From Bacteroidales bacterium UBA6207 (lineage in GTDB: Bacteria > Bacteroidota > Bacteroidia > Bacteroidales > F082): a DNA stretch of 15,558 nt. The notes beneath the pieces are model-generated. The model was not told the DNA's origin. It searched no databases and saw nothing but the letters and a program-made list of their open reading frames with translations. The stretch spans positions 1-15,558 of the forward strand of contig DISP01000193.1 in assembly GCA_002421995.1 (NCBI GenBank). Direction: 5' to 3'. The translations under genes and the position numbers were made by a program. Shown piece by piece: positions 1-7,461 of this stretch (positions are counted from its first letter, which is position 1; every line of letters begins with the position of its first letter).

Positions 1-492
1 GAAAAAGGTGTTGTCAGCTTTACATCCGATGCGCCACTTGAGGTCATAAGTGCTTCATCATCACATCTTAAAGGAGCCATTGACCTGAAAAACCAAACCT
101 TTCTTTTTGTGCTTGACAACATCACTTTCAAAGGGTTTAACAGTCCGCTGCAGCAAGAGCATTTTTACGAAAACTACATTGAAACAAAAAAACATCCCCG
201 GACAACATTTAAAGGCAAAATAATCGAAAAACCTGTGCCTGTGCCGGGAACAACGCAAACCGTCAGGGCCAAAGGTACCTTTGATCTGCATGGCGTTGTG
301 AAAGAGCAGATTGTGAAAGCAAGCATCACCTATGGAGATGATTTTGTTGTTGTAAAGGCGCACTTCAACATCTTCCTCGAAGACTACGAAATCCGCGTTC
401 CGAAAGTGGTTTCGCGAAAAATAGCGCCCGAAATAGCCATCACCGTGGAAGCAAAGATGCCCGGCAGCCAAAAGCAAAAGAATATCCAATGA
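1..492 (+). CDS. YceI-family periplasmic protein (5' end missing)
   Basis: The reading frame is open from base 1 to the TGA at 490-492, giving 163 visible residues, so the start and any signal peptide lie before the window. The pattern G-x-V-S-F-T-S near the visible N-terminus, then HLKGAIDL, FKGFNSPLQQEHFYENYIE, HPRTTFKGKI and GTFDLHGVVKE, matches the YceI-like fold, a lipocalin-like beta-barrel that binds isoprenoid or other amphipathic lipids in the periplasm. Family members are usually about 180-200 residues, so roughly 20-35 are missing. A GTG at 109 could be read as a start but would cut the barrel, so I reject it. The stop overlaps the next gene's ATG (ATGA, 489-492), implying translational coupling with the sensor kinase. 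The exact ligand cannot be told. Confidence 0.85.
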   Translation, partial: EKGVVSFTSDAPLEVISASSSHLKGAIDLKNQTFLFVLDNITFKGFNSPLQQEHFYENYIETKKHPRTTFKGKIIEKPVPVPGTTQTVRAKGTFDLHGVVKEQIVKASITYGDDFVVVKAHFNIFLEDYEIRVPKVVSRKIAPEIAITVEAKMPGSQKQKNIQ

Positions 493-3371
493 AAAAGTTT
501 GCTGATCGTTTGTTGTTGCCTTTTGCTGCATGGGTTGTGTTGCTTTTTCTCTCGCAGCCAACGGATTGCCGGTCGCAGCAACTTTTCACACGCAGTTTCA
601 AACCTGGCTATGAGATCGAATCAAAAAAGATCAATGCACTCTGCGAAGACGAAAGGGGCTTTGTGTTTTTAGGTACCGGCGGAGCTGTCTATATGTTTGA
701 TGGAACAGATTATGAGGCACTTCCCTTTCCCGATTCACTTGCTACAACAAATATCTCAGCCTTGCTTGCTGTCGAAAACAGTCTTTTTGCCGGATTAGAA
801 AACGGTCTCCTGCTTCATTGGCCCAACATCCGGATGCTTGCCACGCCACAAATATTGTTTCGGTCAGTTGCCAAAATCACCGATCTGCTAATGAAAGACG
901 GCAAGCTCTGGATAGCCACCTACAGCGACGGCCTGTATGTTGGCTCAGAAAACGAATCGTTTAGGTCCGTTGACGGGTTGCCAGATAAGTATGTGTATGA
1001 TATTCAAGCCGATGACGCCAACAATATCTGGTGTGGAACTGATGCCGGACTACTGAAAATAATGCTTACGGAGGGCAACTCGCAGGCATTTGGCATCACT
1101 GCCGTGGAGGGTTTGCCCGATTTGATTGTAACAAGCCTCTTCCTTGATGAAGCAGATATTCTCTGGCTTGGTTTTCATGATGCCGGTTTTTGCTCCTACG
1201 ACCTTACGACCGAAAAACTAAGCGAATATCCTGTTTCAGCAGCCTGGAAAGGCGGCAAAATCAAATCATTGTTTCGTAAGGATCAATACCTTTGGCTGAG
1301 CAGTGAATCCATGGGTTTGATGGCTTTTGATGTTGAAAAACAACAACTTATCACCTGGCCTGCAAGCGAAAATCCCGGCATTCCACAGCGTATTTCTGCT
1401 TTCGGCAATAGCAGGCTCAGGGGTTTCTGGATTGTTGGAAACGAACAATTTTCCTGGACTGCCGGCCGGCAGATCGAGATCATTGAGCAAGTCGGTGGTA
1501 TTGATTGCCGTGGCACAACAGCCTTGCTTGCTGATAGCCACAACCGCCTGTGGTGGAGCAACGAACAAGGATTGTTTGTTTGCGAAACTGCGACCGGGAT
1601 TTATCAAAACGCAGTTGCAGTTCGTGGTGACAACGGCCGTAATATTGGCATGGCAAGTTGCCTGTTTGAAGATAAACACGGAAACATCTGGATAGGAACA
1701 CTGGCACACGGAATTTATAAAATAGATGCGAAAACACTGAAAACCAAACAATACACCGAAAAAGACGGACTTATAAATGCCAATATTCTTTCAGTTACAG
1801 GTTTTGCCGACAGCCTCTGGATAGCAACTTTTGGGGGCGTTTCAAAAGTGGTAATCAACAATGAAAACGATCTGAAATTTGTGTCGCCACAAACAGCTGC
1901 ACCTGCCGAATCCTATATTTATGACCTGACCCCCGATCATGATGGCAGAATTTGGCATGCTACTGACGGACAGGGTGTTTGGGCTACAAAAGGCGAAGTC
2001 AGAAAAAATATGTTGCCCGACAGCCTGATGCACGAAGTGTTTTATACCCTGACGCAAAGCAACGACAGTGCCTTATGGATGGCCTCGCCCAATCGTGGCA
2101 TCTTTAGGCTGAAACATGACAGTCTGCATCAGATTCATAACAGAACAGGATTAAGTTCTTCGAGCATTACCTCGCTGCTTCAAACACAATCGCCCTGGCT
2201 GCTGGCCGTTGGCTATGATGGTTTCGACCTGATCAATATCTACGACAGGCGCATCATCCCGCTGAGTAAACAATACGGACTTCCATCGGCGCAAACCGGC
2301 CTCGGCGTGATAACGATCAATGCTGACGGTACTGTGTTTATAGGCACTAACGAAGGCATTGTTCGGCTGGAAAACCTATCCGAATTGGCCAATCGCCAGC
2401 CGCTGATCAGTATGAAAAAAATGATGGCCAACCTTGAAATCATTGATTATCAAAACCTCACAACGCTTGATTATAGCCAGCGACAACTGAGTGTGTATTT
2501 CGCCGGTTTATGGTATGCCAATCCCGGGCGCTCACGTTTTTTGGTTGATGTTGGCGGGCATGATGCCAACAGTTTCATCACCCGCGACCAAACCCTTCAT
2601 TTCGGCAACCTGCAACCAGGCCCCTACCGGCTCCAAATCAGCGGACTCAACAATAGCGACAGCCAAATGAGCCTCACTTTCGAAATAGCCGGGCCTTTCT
2701 GGCTTCAGTGGTGGTTTGCTGCCATCGTATTTAGTTTGTTGTTTTTGGTTTTTTACCTGTGGATCAAAGCACGCGAAAAAAGAATACGCTTGCAGCAAAG
2801 TCAGTTGCGCGAAAAAATAGCGTTTGAATACCGGGTTTTGCGCAGTCAGGTGAACCCTCATTTTCTTTTCAACAGCTTCAGCACACTGATCGCGTTGATC
2901 GAGAATCAAAAAGAAGATGCGGTGGCGTATGTTGAAAAACTCTCCGACTTTTTCCGTCAGATTCTCGAGCAGCACGAAGCCACCCTGATAGGCATGGACC
3001 AGGAATTGAAAATGTTGGAGACCTATCTTTTTCTGCAGCAAAAAAGGTATGGTCAGCATCTGAAATTCCGCATGAACCTTAGTCAGGAAGCTTTGCAAAG
3101 CCGTGTTCCGCCGATGACAATGCAAATATTGGCCGAAAACGCAATCAAGCACAATATCATCTCAAAAACAATGCCTCTTGAGCTGGAAATCAGTTCAGAA
3201 GGCAATATGATTATTTTTAAAAACCAACTTCAGCCAAAGATCAAAGCCGAACCTTCAACCGGCCTGGGCCTGAAAAATATCACCGAAAGATACAGGCTTC
3301 TGGGCTGTGAACCACCAAAGGTTGTGAAGGAAGAACAGCATTTTCTGGTAGTTCTTCCGTTTATCTCCTGA
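489..3371 (+). CDS. Propeller-type membrane sensor histidine kinase (LytS-like His_kinase)
   Basis: This 960-residue protein is probably an inner-membrane sensor kinase with a large periplasmic sensor. A signal peptide covers about residues 1-30. Some 13-14 two-component-regulator propeller (Reg_prop) repeats follow to about residue 630, seen as recurring motifs such as DKHGNIWIGT, DDANNIWCGT and DHDGRIWHAT; this number fits two seven-bladed propellers. A Y_Y_Y-like immunoglobulin domain occupies about 640-735 and one transmembrane helix about 741-759. A short coiled linker (about 760-785) leads to a LytS/YehU-type kinase core: the phospho-acceptor region QVNPHFLFNS with His791, the ATP-binding N box LAENAIKHN (Asn884), and a glycine box STGLGLKN (Gly925/Gly927). 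There is no fused receiver or HTH domain, so it is not a one-protein hybrid. Such kinases usually signal to a LytTR regulator; none is in the window. Translation is probably coupled to the YceI gene by the ATGA overlap. The sensed ligand is unknown. Confidence 0.92.
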   Translation: MKKFADRLLLPFAAWVVLLFLSQPTDCRSQQLFTRSFKPGYEIESKKINALCEDERGFVFLGTGGAVYMFDGTDYEALPFPDSLATTNISALLAVENSLFAGLENGLLLHWPNIRMLATPQILFRSVAKITDLLMKDGKLWIATYSDGLYVGSENESFRSVDGLPDKYVYDIQADDANNIWCGTDAGLLKIMLTEGNSQAFGITAVEGLPDLIVTSLFLDEADILWLGFHDAGFCSYDLTTEKLSEYPVSAAWKGGKIKSLFRKDQYLWLSSESMGLMAFDVEKQQLITWPASENPGIPQRISAFGNSRLRGFWIVGNEQFSWTAGRQIEIIEQVGGIDCRGTTALLADSHNRLWWSNEQGLFVCETATGIYQNAVAVRGDNGRNIGMASCLFEDKHGNIWIGTLAHGIYKIDAKTLKTKQYTEKDGLINANILSVTGFADSLWIATFGGVSKVVINNENDLKFVSPQTAAPAESYIYDLTPDHDGRIWHATDGQGVWATKGEVRKNMLPDSLMHEVFYTLTQSNDSALWMASPNRGIFRLKHDSLHQIHNRTGLSSSSITSLLQTQSPWLLAVGYDGFDLINIYDRRIIPLSKQYGLPSAQTGLGVITINADGTVFIGTNEGIVRLENLSELANRQPLISMKKMMANLEIIDYQNLTTLDYSQRQLSVYFAGLWYANPGRSRFLVDVGGHDANSFITRDQTLHFGNLQPGPYRLQISGLNNSDSQMSLTFEIAGPFWLQWWFAAIVFSLLFLVFYLWIKAREKRIRLQQSQLREKIAFEYRVLRSQVNPHFLFNSFSTLIALIENQKEDAVAYVEKLSDFFRQILEQHEATLIGMDQELKMLETYLFLQQKRYGQHLKFRMNLSQEALQSRVPPMTMQILAENAIKHNIISKTMPLELEISSEGNMIIFKNQLQPKIKAEPSTGLGLKNITERYRLLGCEPPKVVKEEQHFLVVLPFIS

Positions 3372-3392
3372 AACCAGGCCGGGAAAAAGTGG

Positions 3393-4277
3393 TCACACAA
3401 AGAGTTTATCTGTTCTGATTTTCAAATACTTTCTGATGGCAAAGAAGGTGGATAGACCCGTCAGCAACATGCCACTCAGCAAAACGACGAGGAATAAAAC
3501 ACCCAGTGCAACCACATCCTGCAGTTGCGAAAGTTCGGGAATGGCCTGCACAGCCACATAAAGCAGGGCTGATAAAAGAAAAATCGCCACCATTGCGCCC
3601 AGCAATCCTTGCACAACACCTTTGATCACAAAAGGCTTGCGGATGAAGCCCTCGGTGGCACCAACAAGTTGCATGCTGCGAATCAGAAAACGTTTTGCAT
3701 AGATTGACAAACGTATTGTATTGTTTATCAATGCTATACTGATAAAAAGCAAAAGCAGTGTCACCACAAAAAGCACAATACCAATGCGCCGGATGTTTTG
3801 GTTGATCAAGTCAATCAGCGATTTTTGGTAATATACTTCCTTCACATCGGGGTTTTGCAGCAATCGCTGTTCCACCTTTGCCAGGCTGTCGCTGTTGGCC
3901 CATTCGGCCCTGAACTTCACTTCGATTGATGGCAACAATGGGTTTTCGTCCTTGCCAAGCCATTGGATAAAATCCTCACCAAGGTCTTGCGCCAGGCGTT
4001 TTGTTGCTTCATCGCGGGTGATATAATAGGTTGACTTCACATGCGGATTGGCATCAAGCATTTTCTGCAATTGCAAAACAGAAGCTTCGCGCACACCCTC
4101 TTTCATGATGATCTCCAAACCGAAATTCTCTTTGATCAACTCCGACAACCTATTGGCATTGAGGATAATGATTCCAAACATACCAATCGTAAACAACACC
4201 AATGAAATACTTACTACCGAAGTGACATAGGAGCCTGTAAGTCTTTTTTGATTGAATTTTTCTTCTTCAGTGTTCAT
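3393..4277 (-). CDS. ftsX: Cell division protein FtsX
   Basis: This 294-residue protein has the FtsX architecture: a short cytoplasmic N-terminus, TM1 at about 17-40, a periplasmic domain (about 45-160), then TM2 (about 164-186), TM3 (about 218-243) and TM4 (about 255-282). The cytoplasmic stretch after TM2, with SIYAKRFLIRSMQLVGAT, is the conserved FtsX permease signature. FtsX pairs with the ATPase FtsE and controls peptidoglycan hydrolases at the division site through its periplasmic loop. The ATG start gives a normal N-terminus. No ftsE lies nearby, which is common because ftsE and ftsX are often separate in this phylum. The gene stands alone, convergent with the kinase (21-base gap) and divergent from the gene at 4440. 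A short hairpin sits directly before its start codon. Confidence 0.93.
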   Translation of the reverse strand: MNTEEEKFNQKRLTGSYVTSVVSISLVLFTIGMFGIIILNANRLSELIKENFGLEIIMKEGVREASVLQLQKMLDANPHVKSTYYITRDEATKRLAQDLGEDFIQWLGKDENPLLPSIEVKFRAEWANSDSLAKVEQRLLQNPDVKEVYYQKSLIDLINQNIRRIGIVLFVVTLLLLFISIALINNTIRLSIYAKRFLIRSMQLVGATEGFIRKPFVIKGVVQGLLGAMVAIFLLSALLYVAVQAIPELSQLQDVVALGVLFLVVLLSGMLLTGLSTFFAIRKYLKIRTDKLFV

Positions 4278-4278
4278 C

Positions 4279-4297
4279 AGCTGTGAATGAGACAGCT
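4279..4297 (-). promoter_or_regulatory. Inverted repeat abutting the ftsX start codon
   Basis: AGCTGT and ACAGCT form a perfect 6-base inverted repeat with a 7-base loop. In the ftsX mRNA the stem ends one base before the AUG, so the hairpin could limit ribosome access. A six-base arm can occur by chance, and no function is known. Confidence 0.3.
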
Positions 4298-4390
4298 AAA
4301 ATACACAAATTGAATCAATCCGGCGAAATATCACTGAGTTTGTAAAGATCAGAATACAAGCCCCTTAACAATTTTTAATCTCTTTTTCAA

Positions 4391-4420
4391 TTGTTTATCC
4401 TGCAGATCGGCTTACTTTCG
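4391..4420 (+). promoter_or_regulatory. Bacteroidota-type promoter for the gene at 4440
   Basis: TTG at 4391-4393 (-33 element), a 19-base spacer, and TACTTTCG at 4413-4420 (7 of 8 to TAnnTTTG) fit the promoter consensus of this phylum. Transcription would begin near 4424, leaving a leader of about 16 bases before the TTG start at 4440. Confidence 0.6.
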
Positions 4421-4439
4421 CTTTTTAAACTTATTCTCA

Positions 4440-5072
4440 TTGCGCACACATTTCTTTCTTTTGTTATTGCTGTTGATGGGTGCTGCCGGTCTCACTGCAC
4501 AGGAATCGAGGATTTGGGTGGAAGGCAAGGTGCTTTCGGCCGACAGCTTATTGCCGGTTAAAAATGTGCATATCATCAGCCGTATGACCCGCAGCGGAAC
4601 AATCAGCGATGATCAGGGACGCTTTGTGCTTCGCGTCGAAACACTCGATACCGTCTATTTCAGCGCTGTTGGCTATGGCTACACCATCCGTACCTTTCGC
4701 GAATGGGACCACGAAACAGGAAAAGCCTGGCAGGTTTTGCTTCAAAAAGATACCATAGTGATGGACGAAGTGGTGGTGCGGTCATTTTATGACTGGCCCA
4801 CATTCAAGCATATTTTTATTAATATGACCCCCATCAAAGCCGTTGATCTTACGAGTGTTAACGCCGAATTGAAAGATATACTCCTGTATATGAATCCGGC
4901 TCCCCTGACGATCAAAGGCCCGATTCAGGCGCTGTACGACCTGTTCAATGATATGGCCCGGTTGCAGCGTCGTCTCGAACGCAACCGCAAGGCATACAAC
5001 GAACAACTGATCCGTGAGGGAAGACTCAACGAAGTGATCCCCGAAGAATTGGAGCATGCCAAAGAGAAATAG
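4440..5072 (+). CDS. Secreted protein with carboxypeptidase-regulatory-like domain
   Basis: This 210-residue protein has a signal peptide (residues 1-20, hydrophobic core FFLLLLLLMGAAG, cleavage probably after LTAQ). A CarboxypepD_reg-like beta-sandwich spans about 25-105: VEGKVLSADSLLPVKNVHI, then TISDDQGRFVLRV, VYFSAVGYG and MDEVVV. This domain is usual at the N-terminus of TonB-dependent receptors and surface proteins of Bacteroidota, but here it is followed only by about 100 residues, ending in a charged helix rich in Arg, Glu and Lys. There is no beta-barrel. The start is TTG; no in-frame ATG lies upstream, and the first internal ATG (residue 13) would destroy the signal peptide, so I keep TTG. 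The gene ends 6 bases before the convergent mscS stop. Its role is unknown; an envelope-associated accessory protein is a fair guess. Confidence 0.8.
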   Translation: MRTHFFLLLLLLMGAAGLTAQESRIWVEGKVLSADSLLPVKNVHIISRMTRSGTISDDQGRFVLRVETLDTVYFSAVGYGYTIRTFREWDHETGKAWQVLLQKDTIVMDEVVVRSFYDWPTFKHIFINMTPIKAVDLTSVNAELKDILLYMNPAPLTIKGPIQALYDLFNDMARLQRRLERNRKAYNEQLIREGRLNEVIPEELEHAKEK

Positions 5073-5078
5073 CGGTGT

Positions 5079-5591
5079 TTAAAGCCCGGGATCTTTCTCT
5101 GAAACCTCAAAAGCAATGGTTTTTTGCAATACAACCGTGTTTGGTATCGTAACCAAACCCGCGTTTTCGGTGCGTATGTACATGAAAAACAAGCTGATGT
5201 TCTCGACCACCCCTTCGATAGGATAATCCTTGTCAAGAATTTTGATTCTGCCACCGATGTGCACCGGATGGTTGAAAAACAATATCAGACTCGATGTCAG
5301 ATTTGATAAGATTGACCATTGTGCAAAAAAACCTACGCCCAGTATCGTGAGCGCAGAAGTGATATACAAGGTCATCTGCTCCGAGTCAACACCCCAGATG
5401 GCTGTGAGCAAAATAAATGCAACAAGGATAATCAACAGATTGATAATCTTTGAGATAATGCGTTTGCGCTCAACTGCGAAATGAAATTTTGTCATGATGT
5501 TGTTGACAAGCACGCGCAACACAAACTTTACGACAACAAGCGAAACAATCACAGCCACCGACTGCAAAAGTTGAATCTGATAGTGCTCCAT
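5079..5591 (-). CDS. Minimal MscS-family mechanosensitive channel
   Basis: About 170 residues. Hydrophobic helices lie at about 8-30 and 45-67, followed by a pore-lining TM3-like segment (ALTILGVGFFAQWSILSNLT, about 80-100). The start of the MscS beta-domain follows (FFNHPVHIGGRIKI, VVENISLFFMYIRTENAG, TIPNTVV). MscS channels open under membrane tension to release osmolytes. E. coli MscS has about 286 residues; this protein lacks the whole C-terminal alpha/beta vestibule after the beta-domain, a short form that I recall also in other Bacteroidota. Two starts are possible: GTG at 5594 or ATG at 5591. I prefer the ATG; the difference is one residue. A BlaI-like dyad and a terminator lie between this gene and blaR1. 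No strong promoter is evident; GATTTTTG about 30 bases upstream is a 7-of-8 match to the -7 element without a good -33. Confidence 0.85.
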   Translation of the reverse strand: MEHYQIQLLQSVAVIVSLVVVKFVLRVLVNNIMTKFHFAVERKRIISKIINLLIILVAFILLTAIWGVDSEQMTLYITSALTILGVGFFAQWSILSNLTSSLILFFNHPVHIGGRIKILDKDYPIEGVVENISLFFMYIRTENAGLVTIPNTVVLQKTIAFEVSEKDPGL

Positions 5592-5644
5592 CACTCCGGT
5601 ATGTTAATTTTACCGGGCAAAAATCGGAATTTTTTCACAAAAAG

Positions 5645-5674
5645 ATGCCGGTAGCAAAACGTTACTACCGGCAT
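5645..5674 (-). terminator. Rho-independent terminator of the blaI-blaR1 operon
   Basis: ATGCCGGTAG at 5645-5654 and CTACCGGCAT at 5665-5674 form a perfect 10-base-pair stem with a 10-base loop. Read on the minus strand, the stem is followed one base later by TTTTT, so it terminates leftward transcription coming from blaR1 (stop at 5724). The plus-strand side has no T-run, so it is not bidirectional. Confidence 0.82.
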
Positions 5675-5690
5675 TAAGATCAATCTGTTC

Positions 5691-5706
5691 AACTAAAGAT
5701 TTAGTT
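5691..5706. promoter_or_regulatory. Second BlaI-like operator dyad, between blaR1 and mscS
   Basis: AACTAA-N4-TTAGTT is identical in both half-sites and in spacing to the dyad upstream of blaI (7438-7453). The local arms are seven bases with a two-base centre (AACTAAA-GA-TTTAGTT). It lies just after the blaR1 stop and about 100 bases upstream of mscS, on the upstream side of the terminator. It may be a second site for the BlaI-type repressor; whether any promoter is controlled from here is not visible. Confidence 0.5.
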
Positions 5707-5723
5707 AAAAAGTATAAAAAAAT

Positions 5724-7022
5724 TTACTGAAGTGCAAACCTGATAGGCATGTTAAAGGCAACACGCACAGCCTGACCTCTTTGCTCGCCCGGTTTCCAGT
5801 TGGGCATAAGGCCAACAACACGCAGTGCTTCTTCATCACATCCACCACCAATGCCACGAAGTATTTTCACATTGCCAACCTTTCCATCCTTTTCGACAAT
5901 GAAGCTAACAAAAACCCTTCCCTGGATTTTTTTGAGTTTTGCTTCCTCCGGGTAAGAAATGTTGTCAACAAGAAACTTCAGCATTGCTTCCTGTCCACCC
6001 GGGAATTCGGGCATTGTTTCAACAACCGTGAAAACATCGCCATCAGTTTGCTCCGGTTCTTTTTCATCGGCCGGAAGCTGTGTCGTTTCAGGGCTTTTTG
6101 TTGCTGATTCAATCTGTGTTGTTTCGGTATTTTTTTTGTCGTTATTGCACGACTGCACAAAAACGAACAACAATATCACCGGAATCAATCCAATCATTTT
6201 AAACCAGTTACGGGCCGGTTTCTGCCACTTCTGATGGTTCATCATAAGCATTCTTCTTTTTATAAGTGATACATTAAAAGGATTCGACAATGGGATCAAA
6301 CTGCCCGAAAGCTGTAGTTCGAGCAAACTGAGCTGATAGTCCGTCTTTTCGAAACGTCTTAGTGCCAGGTTGTCGGCCTCAAACTCGTGCATACTTTTCA
6401 GTTCATGGCGCAGATAATACCAGGCCGGATGGAACCAAAACAACACACGCATCAACTCAAAAAACAAAACATCAGCCGAATGAAACCGTTGGTAATGTGC
6501 CGTTTCGTGCGCCAAAACCTTGTCAAAATTCTTGTCATTCAGCAATTTACCCGGGAAAAAGAACCAGTGGAAAAACGAAAACGGACTGCTTTCGAAAGGC
6601 AGCAACACATAGGTAAGGCCGCTGCAGCCACTTTTCCTGAACCTGAAAGCGAGCCAAAGCAGCCGCCCCGACTGCACAAGCAACAACAGCAACATCACCG
6701 CGCTAACCGTTCCGGCAAACCACGCAACAGCGCCTGTGTTTTCGACCAAAGAAGTGATCAAAGCCGAGGTTTCCTTGTAGTTGAGACTGGCTCCAACAAT
6801 GATTTCGGGCAGCGTTGCACCCAATACGGGTCCGGTTTCCCTTCCCGATTCAAAACGTAGGTCGCTCAAACCCGACAACAACAGCGTGAGCAACATGCTG
6901 CATATCAGAAAAAGCCGGTTAAATGTCGGATGAACTTTCTTGCTCAGCAATAGCCTGTAGGCCACTGCAAAAAGCAGCAGATAGACCGATGCACGCAACA
7001 AAAAACCGACCATGTTTTCCAT
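5724..7022 (-). CDS. BlaR1-like M56 metallopeptidase antirepressor fused to TonB C-terminal domain
   Basis: This 432-residue membrane protein has TM helices at about 6-24, 34-50 and 100-125, and a zinc-peptidase M56 domain. The catalytic motif is HETAH (His172, Glu173, His176), with the third ligand probably Glu215 in HEFEAD. A further TM helix (about 276-290) ends in SC (Cys292). Next comes a Thr/Gln/Glu-rich linker (about 293-332) and a TonB C-terminal domain (about 338-431), seen in MPEFPGGQEAMLKFL, NISYPEEA, GRVFVSFIVEKDGKV and FNMPIRF. BlaR1/MecR1 proteins sense beta-lactams or other envelope signals and cleave the partner repressor BlaI. Here the penicillin-binding sensor is replaced by TonB_C, a fusion common in Bacteroidota, so the signal is probably not a beta-lactam. 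The gene starts 16 bases after the blaI stop, so the two form one operon. ATG at 7022 is chosen; a second ATG three codons later is also possible. Confidence 0.9.
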   Translation of the reverse strand: MENMVGFLLRASVYLLLFAVAYRLLLSKKVHPTFNRLFLICSMLLTLLLSGLSDLRFESGRETGPVLGATLPEIIVGASLNYKETSALITSLVENTGAVAWFAGTVSAVMLLLLLVQSGRLLWLAFRFRKSGCSGLTYVLLPFESSPFSFFHWFFFPGKLLNDKNFDKVLAHETAHYQRFHSADVLFFELMRVLFWFHPAWYYLRHELKSMHEFEADNLALRRFEKTDYQLSLLELQLSGSLIPLSNPFNVSLIKRRMLMMNHQKWQKPARNWFKMIGLIPVILLFVFVQSCNNDKKNTETTQIESATKSPETTQLPADEKEPEQTDGDVFTVVETMPEFPGGQEAMLKFLVDNISYPEEAKLKKIQGRVFVSFIVEKDGKVGNVKILRGIGGGCDEEALRVVGLMPNWKPGEQRGQAVRVAFNMPIRFALQ

Positions 7023-7038
7023 TTTCTTAAAGCTGTTT

Positions 7039-7416
7039 TTACGACTTTTCTTTTTTCTGAATCTCTGCTTCTATCAACCTTTTTATCTCTTCAAGCTCAT
7101 TCAGGCTCAATGTTTTATCATGCGAAAAAAACGACACAAGCTGCTGAAAAGAATTGCTGAAATAATTGTTCATCACCCCTTTCATCAGGTGTTTTGAATA
7201 GGTTTTCTTGTCAACAATCGGGTGATAGCGATGTGTTTTGCCAAAGGCATCATGCCCGACAAAACCCTTTTTTTCCAAAATCCTGACGATGGTCGAAACT
7301 GTATTGTAGGCAGGTTTTGGCTCGGGCAGCCTTGCAATGATGTCATGCACAAATGCTTCGTTCAATTCCCAAAGCAATTGCATGATTTGCTCCTCGGCTT
7401 TCGTTAACGCTTTCAT
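7039..7416 (-). CDS. BlaI/MecI/CopY-family transcriptional repressor
   Basis: This 125-residue winged-helix repressor begins LTKAEEQIMQLLWELNEAFV, typical of the BlaI/MecI family. The recognition helix is YNTVSTIVRILEKKG (about 37-51), followed by the wing (GFVGHDAFGKTHRYHPIV) and a C-terminal dimerization helix region (about 71-121). Family members bind dyads as dimers and are inactivated when the partner M56 peptidase triggers their cleavage. The partner gene follows directly. A perfect dyad 20 bases upstream of the start is the obvious site for autoregulation. The gene is divergent from the SMR exporter at 7568, so the shared 151-base region could control both. Confidence 0.93.
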   Translation of the reverse strand: MKALTKAEEQIMQLLWELNEAFVHDIIARLPEPKPAYNTVSTIVRILEKKGFVGHDAFGKTHRYHPIVDKKTYSKHLMKGVMNNYFSNSFQQLVSFFSHDKTLSLNELEEIKRLIEAEIQKKEKS

Positions 7417-7435
7417 AGACTATTTTCGTAGTTTT

Positions 7436-7455
7436 ATAACTAATCCTTTAGTTAT
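7436..7455. promoter_or_regulatory. BlaI-type operator dyad upstream of blaI
   Basis: ATAACTAATCCTTTAGTTAT is a perfect inverted repeat with 8-base arms and a 4-base centre. On the minus strand it falls between a TTG (7464-7466) and a weak -7-like TAGTTATA that overlaps it, the geometry expected of a repressor site over the blaI promoter. The core AACTAA-N4-TTAGTT recurs at 5691-5706. Confidence 0.65.
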
Positions 7456-7461
7456 TCTACT

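Noticed and set aside
61..561. 166-codon open frame on the minus strand
   Set aside because: It is antisense to the YceI gene and runs into the kinase signal peptide; no domain.
2532..3152. 206-codon open frame on the minus strand
   Set aside because: It lies wholly inside the kinase coding region, antisense to its H-box and ATPase motifs; composition is low-complexity shadow with no recognisable domain.
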